Assembly: GCA_021732215.1 (NCBI GenBank)
Contig: JAKFVL010000007.1
Location: forward strand, 62,001-126,000
Length of the DNA stretch: 64,000 nt
Reading direction: 5' to 3'
Origin: Hyphomicrobiales bacterium
Lineage (GTDB): Bacteria > Pseudomonadota > Alphaproteobacteria > Rhizobiales > Xanthobacteraceae
Part shown: piece after piece, positions 8,915 through 18,039 of the stretch
Layout of the letters: each line of letters begins with the position of its first letter
Numbering within the stretch: position 1 is the first letter of the stretch
Notes under the pieces: model-generated
Database searches by the model: none
What the model was told of the DNA's origin: nothing
The model's input: only the letters and a program-made list of their open reading frames with translations
Made by a program: the position numbers and the translations under genes

Positions 8915-9607
8915 ATGTCCGAACTCAACTATCGATCGGCACTGATCGTCGGCGCCGGCTCCGGCATCAGTGCCTCGCTCGCGCGCCTGTTGACGGCCAA
9001 CGGCATGAAAGTCGGGCTGGCGGCCCGCAACACCGACAAGCTCGCTCCGCTCCTCGCCGAGACGAAGGCGGTCGCGTTTCAGACCGATGCGTCGAAGCCC
9101 GATGATGTCGCAAAGCTGTTCGAACAGGCCGGCAAGCAGATCGGCGAACCGGATGTCGTGATCTACAACGCCTCCGCCCGCGCGCCCGGCCCGATTGCCG
9201 AGATCGATCCGGAAGCGGTGCGCAAGGCGGTGGAGATTTCAGCTTTCGGCGCGTTTCTCGTCACACAACAGGCCGCGCGACGGATGATCCCCCATGGCCG
9301 AGGCGCGATCTTCCTCACCGGCGCGACCGCTGGCGTCAAAGGCTTTCCGTTATCGGCCGCATTCGCCATGGGCAAGTTCGCGCTGCGCGGCCTCGCCCAA
9401 AGCACCGCGCGTGAACTGATGCCGAAAGGCATCCACGTCGCGCATTTCGTGATCGATGGCGGCGTGCGCAGCGCGGTCCGGCCCGATAAGGATGACGACA
9501 AGCTGCATCCGGACGCGATCGCGCAGACCTATCTCGACGTGCTGCGGCAGCATCGCAGCGCCTGGTCGTTCGAAGTCGAGGTGCGTCCGTGGGTCGAGAA
9601 ATTCTAG
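8915..9607 (+). CDS. Short-chain dehydrogenase/reductase family protein with altered active site
   Basis: 230 aa Rossmann-fold SDR. The cofactor motif is [11 protein letters not shown] near the N-terminus, and an NAG-like segment VIYNASAR follows. The usual YxxxK is [13 protein letters not shown], so the catalytic Tyr is Phe150 with Lys154 kept, and the Ser is replaced by Thr in FLTGATAG. The same Phe/Thr pattern occurs in a recognisable SDR subgroup, so this is probably a subfamily trait rather than decay. The start at 8915 follows a GGAGC ribosome site; an in-frame start at 8870 is less likely. Confidence 0.85.
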   Translation: MSELNYRSALIVGAGSGISASLARLLTANGMKVGLAARNTDKLAPLLAETKAVAFQTDASKPDDVAKLFEQAGKQIGEPDVVIYNASARAPGPIAEIDPEAVRKAVEISAFGAFLVTQQAARRMIPHGRGAIFLTGATAGVKGFPLSAAFAMGKFALRGLAQSTARELMPKGIHVAHFVIDGGVRSAVRPDKDDDKLHPDAIAQTYLDVLRQHRSAWSFEVEVRPWVEKF

Positions 9608-9660
9608 CTTGCGGCCCGCGTGCCGTTGCCCGTCTCGCGCCAATCGGGTAAGTCAAAATC

Positions 9661-9740
<80 letters not shown>

Positions 9741-9922
9741 CCTTTATACAAGTGAATCATAGGCTTATCAAGTCGTAACGAGTTGACGTAATTCGTTGCT
9801 TTCTCTCGCGGAAGCAACGCGGAAGCAGCGACGAGAAAGCCGTGGCGTGCGGTAGCGCAGGCTCGGCGGAGCGTGGCAGGGTTGTCGTTGACCGTGCGCG
9901 GCTTGCTCGGCTACGTCACCGT

Positions 9923-10003
<81 letters not shown>

Positions 10004-10145
10004 CAACTCAATTGCTCTCCTTCGGCATAAAAGCGCACCCGCGATGGCCACTGTGCCCCAATCGAGAACACGTAGTTCTTGAAGCTGATACCGACGAAAT
10101 CGCGGATAATTCCTACTAGTGGATCTTCCTGTAGGGGAGTTCCTG

Positions 10146-10772
10146 ATGAACAAGCTGTACTATGCCCCGGGCGCATGCTCGCTGTCGGTGCATATAGTTC
10201 TCGAATGGCTGGGTGATGCGTATGAGACCGTCCGGGTGAATCCGGGCGATTCCGAGTTCAAGCAAATTAATCCCGCTGGGCAGGTGCCAACGCTCGATAC
10301 GGGAACGGGATTTCTACTCACGCAGTGCGCGGCCATCCTGGGCTATCTCGCTCAAACGCACCCTGGCGCCGGGCTTGGCGGCGAGGCCGACCCTGTCGCT
10401 CAAGCGCTGCTTCACCGATGGTCGGCCTTCTTTACCGGAGACGTTCACCCGGCATTTTTCCCTCTGTTCATGCCACAGCGCTACACCACCGCCGAGGACC
10501 CTGCGTCGCTAGATGGCGTTCGCGAAGCGGGGCGTGTTCTGGTCCGCAAGAAGCTCGATTTGCTCGACGAGCACCTCCAGGGCCGCGAGCATATCGTTGG
10601 CGATCGGCGCAGCTATGTTGATGCCTATTCTGTGCCGATGATCCGTTGGGCGGCTGCAATGCTGCCGGGCGGATTGGGCGACCACCCAGCAGTCCGCCGG
10701 CATCACGAACGCATGCTTGCAGACGCTGGGGTGAGGCGCGCGATGATAGACGAAGGCCTGATCGAAACCTGA
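10146..10772 (+). CDS. Glutathione S-transferase family protein (beta-class like)
   Basis: 208 aa with N-terminal thioredoxin-like domain (MNKLYYAPGACSLSVHIVLEW, then INPAGQVPTLDTG) and C-terminal helical domain, as in bacterial GstA. The cysteine in APGACS is the usual beta-class position for glutathione mixed disulfide. Likely role: conjugation or reduction of electrophiles in the cytoplasm. The start at 10146 has AGGGGAGTTCCTG before it. The stop overlaps the next start by one base (TGATG), so it is cotranscribed with the MFS exporter, which fits an export/detoxification pair. Confidence 0.88.
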   Translation: MNKLYYAPGACSLSVHIVLEWLGDAYETVRVNPGDSEFKQINPAGQVPTLDTGTGFLLTQCAAILGYLAQTHPGAGLGGEADPVAQALLHRWSAFFTGDVHPAFFPLFMPQRYTTAEDPASLDGVREAGRVLVRKKLDLLDEHLQGREHIVGDRRSYVDAYSVPMIRWAAAMLPGGLGDHPAVRRHHERMLADAGVRRAMIDEGLIET

Positions 10773-12394
10773 TGGGCGACGCGGCGTCCGAACGCGCCTC
10801 CCTGCTCGCGCCCTTCGCAAACCGGAGCTTCGCATCGCTTTGGGTAGCGAGTGTGGTTTCCAGCGTCGGAACAGCCATGCAGACTGTCGGCGCCACTTGG
10901 GTGCTGGTTTCGCTTAGTGCGAGCCCTGGCACTATCGCCTTGCTACAAGCGGCAGGCTCGGTGCCGCTCTTTCTGTTTGGACTTCCAGCCGGGGTGCTTG
11001 CTGACATCGTCGACCGCCGAAAGCTGCTAATTGCTGCCAATCTCTGGATGGCATTCGCGGCCGGGGTGCTTGCGATCGCATCCTTTGCAGGCCTGGCTGG
11101 AACTACCACTCTTATCAGTGCCACCTTTGCCATTGGGGTTGGCGCGGCAGTCGCCGCACCAGCTTTCCAAGCGATTGTCCCTGAACTTGCCTCGGGTCCG
11201 AATCTGCCGTCGGCGGTCGCGCTAAACAGCGTCGGAACTAATATCGCGCGCACCGTGGGGCCAGCGCTTGGCGGCATTGCCGCTGGGGTATTCGGTGCCG
11301 CAGCGGTCTTTGGCATCAACGCGGTATCGACGCTTGCCGTTGTGGTGGCGCTTGTTGCATGGCAGCGGGTTCCGACGCCATTGCGTCTGCCGCCAGAGCA
11401 TTTCTGGTCGGCGACGCGTTCTAGCGTCCGCTACGCACGACATGCGCCCGGCGTTCGTGCCGTTCTCAATTGCGCGGGCGTCTTCTTCTTTTTCGCTAGC
11501 GCGGGGTGGGCGCTATTGCCAGTGGTCGCCTCGAACCGGCTTGGCCTTGATGCAGGCGGCTATGGCGCTCTTCTCGGGGCGCTTGGTGTGGGAGCGGTCG
11601 GCGCGGCAATTCTTCTTGGGGCACTTCAGGCGCGGCTCTCAGCGATAACACTTATCGCGAGCGGCAACGTCATCTGCGCGCTCGTGACCTTGGCGCTGAG
11701 CGTCGTCCGGCATGAGTTGCTCGGGATGGCTTTGATGGTGGCATTTGGCGCCGGATGGATCGTGGTTCTAACCCTACTCAACGTCGGTGTGCAGGCGTCG
11801 GTCGCTGGCTGGGTGCGCGCCCGTATGCTGGCGCTCTACGTCGTCGTCTATTTTGGAACCTTCGCGATCGGAAGCCTCGCTTGGGGACATACCGCCGACC
11901 TAGTCGGTGCTCCGCTCACGCTTGCAATTGCCGGCGTGGCCGGGCTGTCGGTGACGCCAGTGCTCATCTACCTGCGGGGACGTGACGCGGCCCAACCCGA
12001 CTTCAAGCCGGCCACGACAGATCTTCCGACACTGATCGTCGAGCCAAACGATGATCACGGCGCCGTATTGGTCATGATCGACTATCACGTGCCTAGAGAG
12101 GAGCAAGCGGCCTTCACAGCTGTACTGCGCCAGCTTTCGGAAAGCCGGAGGCGGACCGGTGCATTCGCTTGGAGACACTGGATCGATCCTAACGACGCCA
12201 TCCTTCATCGCGAAGCCTATGTTGTCGAAAGCTGGACCGAGCATTTGAGGCAACGACTTCGCCGAACTCTTTCCGACCAAGAGCTTGAACAAGCGGCAGC
12301 CGCATTTTCTGATCCAGGCCCCGCAACTCGCCTACTCCGTGAAGCCGAATCGACCTTGCCGGCCACAGCTGGGCTGAGCGGCTTGTCGCCATAG
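10772..12394 (+). CDS. MFS exporter (MFS_3/EntS-like) with C-terminal dimeric alpha-beta barrel-like tail
   Basis: 540 aa. The first about 410 residues are a 12-helix MFS domain; FGLPAGVLADIVDRRK is the loop 2-3 signature. The last about 115 residues are soluble and begin near TLIVEPNDDHGAVLVMIDYHV; this tail resembles monooxygenase-like tails found in the MFS_3 group. It likely exports a small hydrophobic compound from the inner membrane. Translational coupling to the GST gene suggests the substrate is a toxic organic or its conjugate. An upstream in-frame extension lies within the GST gene and is rejected. Confidence 0.87.
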   Translation: MGDAASERASLLAPFANRSFASLWVASVVSSVGTAMQTVGATWVLVSLSASPGTIALLQAAGSVPLFLFGLPAGVLADIVDRRKLLIAANLWMAFAAGVLAIASFAGLAGTTTLISATFAIGVGAAVAAPAFQAIVPELASGPNLPSAVALNSVGTNIARTVGPALGGIAAGVFGAAAVFGINAVSTLAVVVALVAWQRVPTPLRLPPEHFWSATRSSVRYARHAPGVRAVLNCAGVFFFFASAGWALLPVVASNRLGLDAGGYGALLGALGVGAVGAAILLGALQARLSAITLIASGNVICALVTLALSVVRHELLGMALMVAFGAGWIVVLTLLNVGVQASVAGWVRARMLALYVVVYFGTFAIGSLAWGHTADLVGAPLTLAIAGVAGLSVTPVLIYLRGRDAAQPDFKPATTDLPTLIVEPNDDHGAVLVMIDYHVPREEQAAFTAVLRQLSESRRRTGAFAWRHWIDPNDAILHREAYVVESWTEHLRQRLRRTLSDQELEQAAAAFSDPGPATRLLREAESTLPATAGLSGLSP

Positions 12395-12415
12395 AAGCGC
12401 AACGGGGAGGTTGGC

Positions 12416-12496
12416 ATGGGCGGAGCTCGCTTGATCCAACCAACCACCGAAGAACTCGACCGCATTGTTCATCTGACAAGCACGAGTAGTTCCTAA
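12416..12496 (+). CDS. Possible 26-aa small ORF
   Basis: An ATG preceded by GGGGAGGTTGGC, a good ribosome site, opens a 26-codon frame ending TAA. It lies in the 182-bp gap between the MFS gene and the exported propeller gene. It could be a leader peptide or the remaining 5' end of a deleted gene. No family is recognised and coding is not proven. Confidence 0.25.
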   Translation: MGGARLIQPTTEELDRIVHLTSTSSS

Positions 12497-12576
12497 ACCA
12501 GTTGAGATGCCGTGCAATCGCAAGGCCTATCTTCCGCCTCGATGACAGAACCTGCTTCGGCTCTAGGGAGATTGAG

Positions 12577-13812
12577 ATGAAACCGTTTTCGAAAATGACC
12601 ATTGTCGCATTGCTGGGCGCTTGTGCTGCACTGCCGGCGCACGCAGCAGACGTGGACTCGATCTCTCAGATCGCATTCGGGCCAGCCGACACGATCTTTG
12701 TCGCGGATTGGAAAGCGGGCAAGATTCATGCACTTTCGCTGCCGCCGGCGGCAGCGAAAGCATCAGCGCCGTTCAACATTCTCGACCTCGAGGGGCTGAT
12801 CGCCAAGTCGCTGGGCGGTGATCGGGTCACCGTCACCGATATGGCGGTGCGCGCCGGCACCGGCGAAGCCTATGTCGCCGTGGAGCACGGCACAGCTCGC
12901 AAGCCTGCTCTGTTCGCGGTCACCGCCGATGGCATTGCGCGGCGGGTTGATCTCACGGCGCTAAAGGGCACGATGTCGCCAATCGAGCAGCCGCCGGCCG
13001 CAGGCAAGACCAACTTCTGGGGCCGTATTCCCGAACGAAGCCTAACCGTCACCGACATGAAATGGCATGACGGCGAACTGTTCGTAGCGGGACTTTCCAA
13101 CCAACAATTCGCTTCGACGCTTCGGCGGATGCGCTACCCCTTCGACGGCAAGGCGACCAGCAGCTCGATCGAGATGTACCACGCCTCGCACAACCAGATG
13201 GAAACGCGCGCACCGATCAGGACGATGTCTTTTGCGACTCTCAACGGCACGCCGTCCCTAATCGCAGCCTATACCTGCACTCCGCTCGTCACCGTGCCGC
13301 TCTCTGCACTCACAGACGGGGCTCACGTCAAGGGCAAGACGATCGCCGAGCTTGGATACGGCAATACGCCCGCCGACATGGTTGCGTTCGAGCAAACTGG
13401 CCAGGATGGCAAGACCACACCCTATGTATTGCTCGCAAACTTTGCGCGCAGCGCCAACATGATTCCAGTTTCGGCCATCGCCACCGCCGAGGCACAGCCA
13501 GGCCTTTCACAGCCCGTGCCGTTCGGGCAGATGAAGGGGCCGGAAGGCCAACAAATTCCATTCGCCGGCGTCACGCGGGTCGACAATCTCGATGACAAGT
13601 TCCTATTGGTCGTGCGCAACGACGTACAGCATGCGCGCACCCAGCTTGTCACCTTCGACAAGTCATTTCTGTTCCGCCTTTCAGACTTCGTCTCGGAGTA
13701 CAACTTTCCAGACTACAGCTATGCGACGAGCGAGTTCCAGACCAAGTACATCAAGCCGGTACAAGACACGCTGAAAAAAGAGGAGGGGTTTGCCGCGGAT
13801 GTTCAGCAATGA
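12577..13812 (+). CDS. Exported beta-propeller-like protein, copy A
   Basis: 411 aa with a signal peptide (cleavage near PAHAADV). The mature part has repeated segments of the type IAFGPADTIFVADWKAGKIHAL and VTVTDMAVRAGTGEAYVAV, the pattern of propeller blades in SMP-30/NHL-like proteins; no catalytic motif is recognised. It is a clear paralogue of the protein at 16112: both share ETRAPIR, PSLIAAYxCTPLVT, DGAHVxGxTIAELGYGN and LRLSDFVSEYNF. AGGGAG precedes the ATG. It overlaps the next gene by 4 nt, giving a three-gene operon to 15033. Confidence 0.82.
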   Translation: MKPFSKMTIVALLGACAALPAHAADVDSISQIAFGPADTIFVADWKAGKIHALSLPPAAAKASAPFNILDLEGLIAKSLGGDRVTVTDMAVRAGTGEAYVAVEHGTARKPALFAVTADGIARRVDLTALKGTMSPIEQPPAAGKTNFWGRIPERSLTVTDMKWHDGELFVAGLSNQQFASTLRRMRYPFDGKATSSSIEMYHASHNQMETRAPIRTMSFATLNGTPSLIAAYTCTPLVTVPLSALTDGAHVKGKTIAELGYGNTPADMVAFEQTGQDGKTTPYVLLANFARSANMIPVSAIATAEAQPGLSQPVPFGQMKGPEGQQIPFAGVTRVDNLDDKFLLVVRNDVQHARTQLVTFDKSFLFRLSDFVSEYNFPDYSYATSEFQTKYIKPVQDTLKKEEGFAADVQQ

Positions 13813-14594
13813 ACTTCGTTCGTTCCGGGGGAGCGCTTGTCGCCATTCTCGTTGGAGCAGCTTCGGCAGCCGCGCAGACGGTTCGCCCAACCGCGGACGC
13901 CGTCCCGGTCAATTTGCTTCGTTTCTCGATTCAGTTCGAACGACCACCAGAAGGACCGGTACTGCCTCGCTTGGGGCTCTCCGGTGCTGACGGCCGAAAC
14001 ATCGAGGAGCCATTTCTCGAACAGGAGCTTTGGTCGCCCGATAGTCGCATTCTTACCGTGCTGATGCATCCCGGACGGGTTAAGTCCGGGCTCGTCGCCA
14101 ATGAAGAGCTCGGGCGCGCTTTGGTCGATGGCGACAACGTGACGTTGACGTTCAATGGGCAGCCGATCAAACGCTGGCGCATCATCGCGGAAGATCGGAC
14201 GGGTCCCAATCCGTCGCGTTGGACGGCCACAACTCCGCGGGTGCATAGCCGAGATCAGCTGACGGTTTGGCTCGATGGATCTGTCGATGCTTTCGGAACG
14301 AGTTTGATCGCAGTGCGGACCCCGAGCGGAGCACGGCTTGAAGGGCACGCGATGTTTGATACGGGCGAGTCGATATGGCGCTTCACGCCCGACGATCCAT
14401 GGACTGTCGGTCGCTACGTCGTCGTAGCCGCTCCCGATCTTGAAGACGCGTCGGGTAATCGGCCCGGACTTCCGTTCGAACATCAAAGCGCATCGAACGT
14501 GGAGTTCGCAGAAGGTCCGAGATTCGACGTTGGGGCCGAGAGCGGGAGCGCACCCACACGAATGCGAACGACCGAACGGATCGAATTGCCATGA
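13809..14594 (+). CDS. Exported protein of unknown function, partner of propeller A
   Basis: 261 aa with signal peptide (cleavage near SAAAQTV). Composition is beta-rich and soluble, with segments such as LNNxFNGQPIKRWRII-like strands and DDPWTVGRYVVVAAPDLED that look like Ig-like or beta-sandwich folds. It starts inside the stop of the propeller A gene (ATGA), so the two proteins are probably made together and may act together in the periplasm. No family is recognised. The propeller B operon lacks this partner. Confidence 0.75.
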   Translation: MNFVRSGGALVAILVGAASAAAQTVRPTADAVPVNLLRFSIQFERPPEGPVLPRLGLSGADGRNIEEPFLEQELWSPDSRILTVLMHPGRVKSGLVANEELGRALVDGDNVTLTFNGQPIKRWRIIAEDRTGPNPSRWTATTPRVHSRDQLTVWLDGSVDAFGTSLIAVRTPSGARLEGHAMFDTGESIWRFTPDDPWTVGRYVVVAAPDLEDASGNRPGLPFEHQSASNVEFAEGPRFDVGAESGSAPTRMRTTERIELP

Positions 14595-14604
14595 GGAGGA
14601 TGGT

Positions 14605-15033
14605 ATGAGCAAGGGACTCACGCTCGCGCGCATCGGTGCGATCTGCTACCTCATCTGGGCCTTGCTGCACTTTCAGGCTGCCTGGTCTGTCTACACGCTC
14701 GGCCAGCAGATGCCCGAAGGAATGGAGCGCGGCCGGGTTCTTCAGGATTCCTGGAACCTTCTCTGGTTCTCAATTCTCGCGATCATCGGGGCTGTGTGGT
14801 TCAACTGGCGCAATGATGTGCGCGGCTGGTGGGCGAATTTGGCTGTCGTTAGCGTTGCCGACCTGGGCTTCATTTTCTTCGTGTTGATGCCAGGGCTCAT
14901 CGCGCCGATGCCCGGCCTGCTTGGTCCGATTTTCTGGATTGCGGGGCTTGTCTTCTCATCTCTGGCAAACCCTTGGCGGAATGATCAGGCCGGGATGAAA
15001 GGCATTCGGGCGGGCGAGAGCCGGCTGCAATAG
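14605..15033 (+). CDS. Four-helix inner membrane protein of unknown function
   Basis: 142 aa with four predicted membrane segments (residues about 8-26, 50-68, 77-95 and 103-122). GAGGAGGATGGT lies just upstream of the chosen ATG; a longer frame to 14440 would read through the preceding gene and is rejected. It is the last gene of the propeller A operon, 10 bp after the secreted partner. The function is unknown; a membrane partner for the two exported proteins is a reasonable guess only. Confidence 0.72.
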   Translation: MSKGLTLARIGAICYLIWALLHFQAAWSVYTLGQQMPEGMERGRVLQDSWNLLWFSILAIIGAVWFNWRNDVRGWWANLAVVSVADLGFIFFVLMPGLIAPMPGLLGPIFWIAGLVFSSLANPWRNDQAGMKGIRAGESRLQ

Positions 15034-15147
15034 CTTGGCGGAGTTTCGACCGGTCGGTTGCGGATGAACTCTGGGCACTTTCGGCGAACTTTGCTCGGGT
15101 AAATCCCGCCCGGACGCCATGCGGCGATTTGCGCCGCACAGGTGACG

Positions 15148-16050
15148 TCAATGGCCGCGCATCACTGGGTATCCTGGCCGGCCTGCGTCGGAGAGCGCGT
15201 CATCTGCTTGCAGGAATGTGCCCGCGCGAAGATCGGCGAATGCTTCTCGAAGATCTTGTTCGGAGGCCATCACGAAAGGGCCACCTCGGACGATCGGTTC
15301 CTTCAATGGCCGACCAGCCAGTATGAGCGCACGGGCACCATGTATGGTGCTGATCTTAAGCATCCCCTCCTGCGATAGCAGGCCCGTCTCGCCCAAACCG
15401 AGGGTCACGCCAGACGCAATCAGTTCACCCTCGTAAACGTAGATGAACGCTGCGTGGCCGTCAGAAATTTCAACGTCACATCCAGCGCCTTGGGTAAGTC
15501 CGGCATCCAGGTAAAGTGGCTCCGTTGCGCGTTGAGGAGCAGGGCCGACAAGGCCGCCGTAGCGACCGGAAATCACTCTCACAGTGACACCCGGTTCGAT
15601 CGCTTCTGGAATGTTAGAGGATTTGAGTTCAACATAAGACGAGGCTGTCGACATCTTCTCGGACGCCGGCATATTGAGCCAGAGTTGGAAGCCCCACATC
15701 AGGCCCAGTTGTTGCTCGGGCATTTCTGAATGCACGATGCCGCGACCGGCGGTCATCCACTGAACGTCCCCGGCCGAAATTACCCCGTCGCCACCCGTGC
15801 TGTCGCGATGGTGCATCCGTCCAGCGAGCATGTAGGTGACGGTTTCGATCCCACGATGTGGATGAGGCGGAAAGCCCGAAATATAGGCCTCGGGGTCGCT
15901 GGATCGGATCTCGTCAAGCAAGAGGAACGGATCGGCGTGATCGAAGCCAGGCAACGGCATGACTCGGTTGATCAGCACGCCTGCGCCCTCGATTGCTGGT
16001 ATGCGGCGGATAACACGGCAGACCTCGCGGACGCCTGACGTTCTGGTCAT
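15148..16050 (-). CDS. Pirin family protein
   Basis: 300 aa bicupin. The metal-binding N-terminal cupin is intact: PHPHRGIETVTYMLAGRMHHRDS followed by TAGRGIVHSEMP, giving the three His and one Glu of pirins. Bacterial pirins include quercetin dioxygenase-like enzymes and redox-sensing regulators; the substrate is not evident. AAGGAGA lies before the ATG at 16050; an upstream in-frame start at 16107 lacks this. It follows the propeller B gene in the same direction by 61 bp and may be in that operon. Confidence 0.9.
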   Translation of the reverse strand: MTRTSGVREVCRVIRRIPAIEGAGVLINRVMPLPGFDHADPFLLLDEIRSSDPEAYISGFPPHPHRGIETVTYMLAGRMHHRDSTGGDGVISAGDVQWMTAGRGIVHSEMPEQQLGLMWGFQLWLNMPASEKMSTASSYVELKSSNIPEAIEPGVTVRVISGRYGGLVGPAPQRATEPLYLDAGLTQGAGCDVEISDGHAAFIYVYEGELIASGVTLGLGETGLLSQEGMLKISTIHGARALILAGRPLKEPIVRGGPFVMASEQDLREAFADLRAGTFLQADDALSDAGRPGYPVMRGH

Positions 16051-16111
16051 GCTAGATTCTCCTTGCGCTGCTCCGTATCGCGACGTCGCTGCGAAGCGCG
16101 GCCACACGGCT

Positions 16112-17320
16112 TCACCGATTGCCGTTTATGTCGACAGGAAAGCCTTCCTGCCGCATCTTGGTGATCTGACCCTGATTGATTTTGGCGAGCGGGAAATCTG
16201 AAAAGTTATACTCAGACACGAAGTCCGATAGCCTCAGCTTGGCGGCGGTGTCGACCGTCACCAGTTGGAGCTCTCCTGTCCGAGGGGTCCGGCGGACGAT
16301 GACGAAGAAGCCGTCAGAGTAACGGTCGATTGCCACGGAGTTGCTGATTGGAGCATCGGTCAGATCGACGCCTTCGACACGTCCAACTGGAACCCGGGTT
16401 GTCAGGGCGCCGCGTGCGGTCGCACGCGCGACAGCATTGATCGTGACGACCTGCGCGCTCCGCTGATCGTTGACTACGAGAAGCGCCGGGGTCGACCCGG
16501 TAGGTGTGGCCTGCGAGAAGTCGACAATGGCGAGGGGATTATTCCCGTAACCGAGTTCGGCGATCGTGATGCCGCGAACATGAGCGCCGTCGATCAGCCT
16601 ATCGAGCGGAATCGTGACGAGCGGCGTGCACATGTAGGCTGCGATCAGACTGGGTTCGCCGTCGAGCGTCGCGAATGCCATCGCGCGGATCGGAGCACGG
16701 GTTTCGATTTGGTCATGCGTCGTGTGGTAGATTTCGATCGTCGCGGTCGAGTGCCCGTCGCCCGATGGGTCGATCACCCGCAATGCCGAAGCGAAACTGG
16801 TATTGACGATGCCCGCCACATAAAGACGCGCGTCGAAATACTTCATGTCAGTGATCGTCAAGCTCCGATGAGGCACCCGCTGCCAAAAGCTATCGGAACT
16901 GCGGGGCGGATCGCTGAGCGGGATCGATTTCGATGGACGCAGTGCGATTTGCTCTATGTCTCCGCGCGGGCTGACGCTCACGAGGAGCGGCCTTCGCTCC
17001 TTGCCCACTGCAGCCGCGACGAATACGCGCCGCGTCTTCGGCGAGACAGCGATTGCTTCGACTGTCACATCGCGACTTCGCGCTACGTGCTCAAGCCGCG
17101 TGCCGAAATCCACGAGATTGAACAGATCGTCGATTTGGGGGCCTGGATCGGGAACGTTTAGGCTATGCACTTTTCCAGCGCGCCAATCGGCGAGAAACAG
17201 CGTGCCGTCGTCGCCGAACGCGATCTTCGAAACCGATTCGATCAAACTGGGTTCAGGTTGCGCGTTCGCTACGCCGGTTATCGCGATTGCTGCAGCCGCA
17301 GCGATAAGGCTTCGCCTCAT
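16112..17320 (-). CDS. Exported beta-propeller-like protein, copy B
   Basis: 402 aa, paralogue of the 12577 protein, in the opposite orientation. Signal peptide to about residue 20 (GVANAQPE). Blade-like repeats IAFGDDGTLFLADWRAGKVHSL and VTVEAIAVSPKTRRVFVAAAV match copy A in order and spacing, and the C-terminal LRLSDFVSEYNF is kept. The start at 17320 has GGGAGG seven bases before it and overlaps the stop of the TMEM175-like gene by 4 nt. The pairing with an ion channel gene, and of copy A with other envelope genes, suggests an envelope sensing or binding role; this is inference. Confidence 0.82.
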   Translation of the reverse strand: MRRSLIAAAAAIAITGVANAQPEPSLIESVSKIAFGDDGTLFLADWRAGKVHSLNVPDPGPQIDDLFNLVDFGTRLEHVARSRDVTVEAIAVSPKTRRVFVAAAVGKERRPLLVSVSPRGDIEQIALRPSKSIPLSDPPRSSDSFWQRVPHRSLTITDMKYFDARLYVAGIVNTSFASALRVIDPSGDGHSTATIEIYHTTHDQIETRAPIRAMAFATLDGEPSLIAAYMCTPLVTIPLDRLIDGAHVRGITIAELGYGNNPLAIVDFSQATPTGSTPALLVVNDQRSAQVVTINAVARATARGALTTRVPVGRVEGVDLTDAPISNSVAIDRYSDGFFVIVRRTPRTGELQLVTVDTAAKLRLSDFVSEYNFSDFPLAKINQGQITKMRQEGFPVDINGNR

Positions 17321-17943
17321 GATTTGCCTCCCTGATTGGTTTCTCCGACTGGCTGATCCGGTACAATGTAAAGAAGGACCGGGAGCGCCAGCAGCAACAA
17401 CGCGGCGGGCTCCCAAATAAAGGCTGTCGGTATGGCACTAGCGGTCAGTGCTAGAGCGAGGATATTCTTGCGCTTTTGTCGTCGAGCGTCGGACACGAGC
17501 GCTCCAACATGCGCGTTGCGAGCTTCGAGGTTGCGATTGAGCAAATAGAAGGAGCCCGCCACGATTAGCGATAGCAGGGCGTAGAAGGCGACGGGCAGAG
17601 CGTCTCCGCGGGTGTTGCCGATCCAGCCGGTCGCAAGGGGGAATATAGACAGCCAGAACAGGAAGTTGACGTTGTACCAGAGGGTTTCGCGACCGACGCG
17701 ACGCGCCAGTTTGAACATCTGGTGGTGATTGACCCAGTATACCGATACGAGTGCAAAGCTCAGCAGATAGGCAGCGAACGTCGGCCAGAGATTAAGCAGC
17801 TCCATCGCCTCGCCACGCTCGGGCGCGTGCAACTCGAGCACCATAATGGTCACGACAATGGCAATCACGCCGTCGCTGAACGCCTCCAGCCGGGTAGCGT
17901 CAACGGATTCGTTGTCAGCGTTGTTATGCAGCTTCGGGTGCAT
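17317..17943 (-). CDS. TMEM175-family (DUF1211) potassium channel protein
   Basis: 208 aa with about six membrane helices. The family signature is present near the N-terminus: Arg18 followed by FSDGVIAI (residues 22-29), which lines the pore in bacterial TMEM175 channels. Further markers are WVNHHQMF and LxWLSIFPLATGW. It likely conducts K+ across the inner membrane. It is first in a two-gene unit with propeller B (4-nt overlap). Confidence 0.9.
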   Translation of the reverse strand: MHPKLHNNADNESVDATRLEAFSDGVIAIVVTIMVLELHAPERGEAMELLNLWPTFAAYLLSFALVSVYWVNHHQMFKLARRVGRETLWYNVNFLFWLSIFPLATGWIGNTRGDALPVAFYALLSLIVAGSFYLLNRNLEARNAHVGALVSDARRQKRKNILALALTASAIPTAFIWEPAALLLLALPVLLYIVPDQPVGETNQGGKS

Positions 17944-18039
17944 TGACGATCAACTGGCGACAAGGCGACAAAAAGAAGGACCGCGACTGGAGCGAACAAT
18001 CAGAATTGATCTCGTGTTGCGGCATTACCTGACTCCTCA

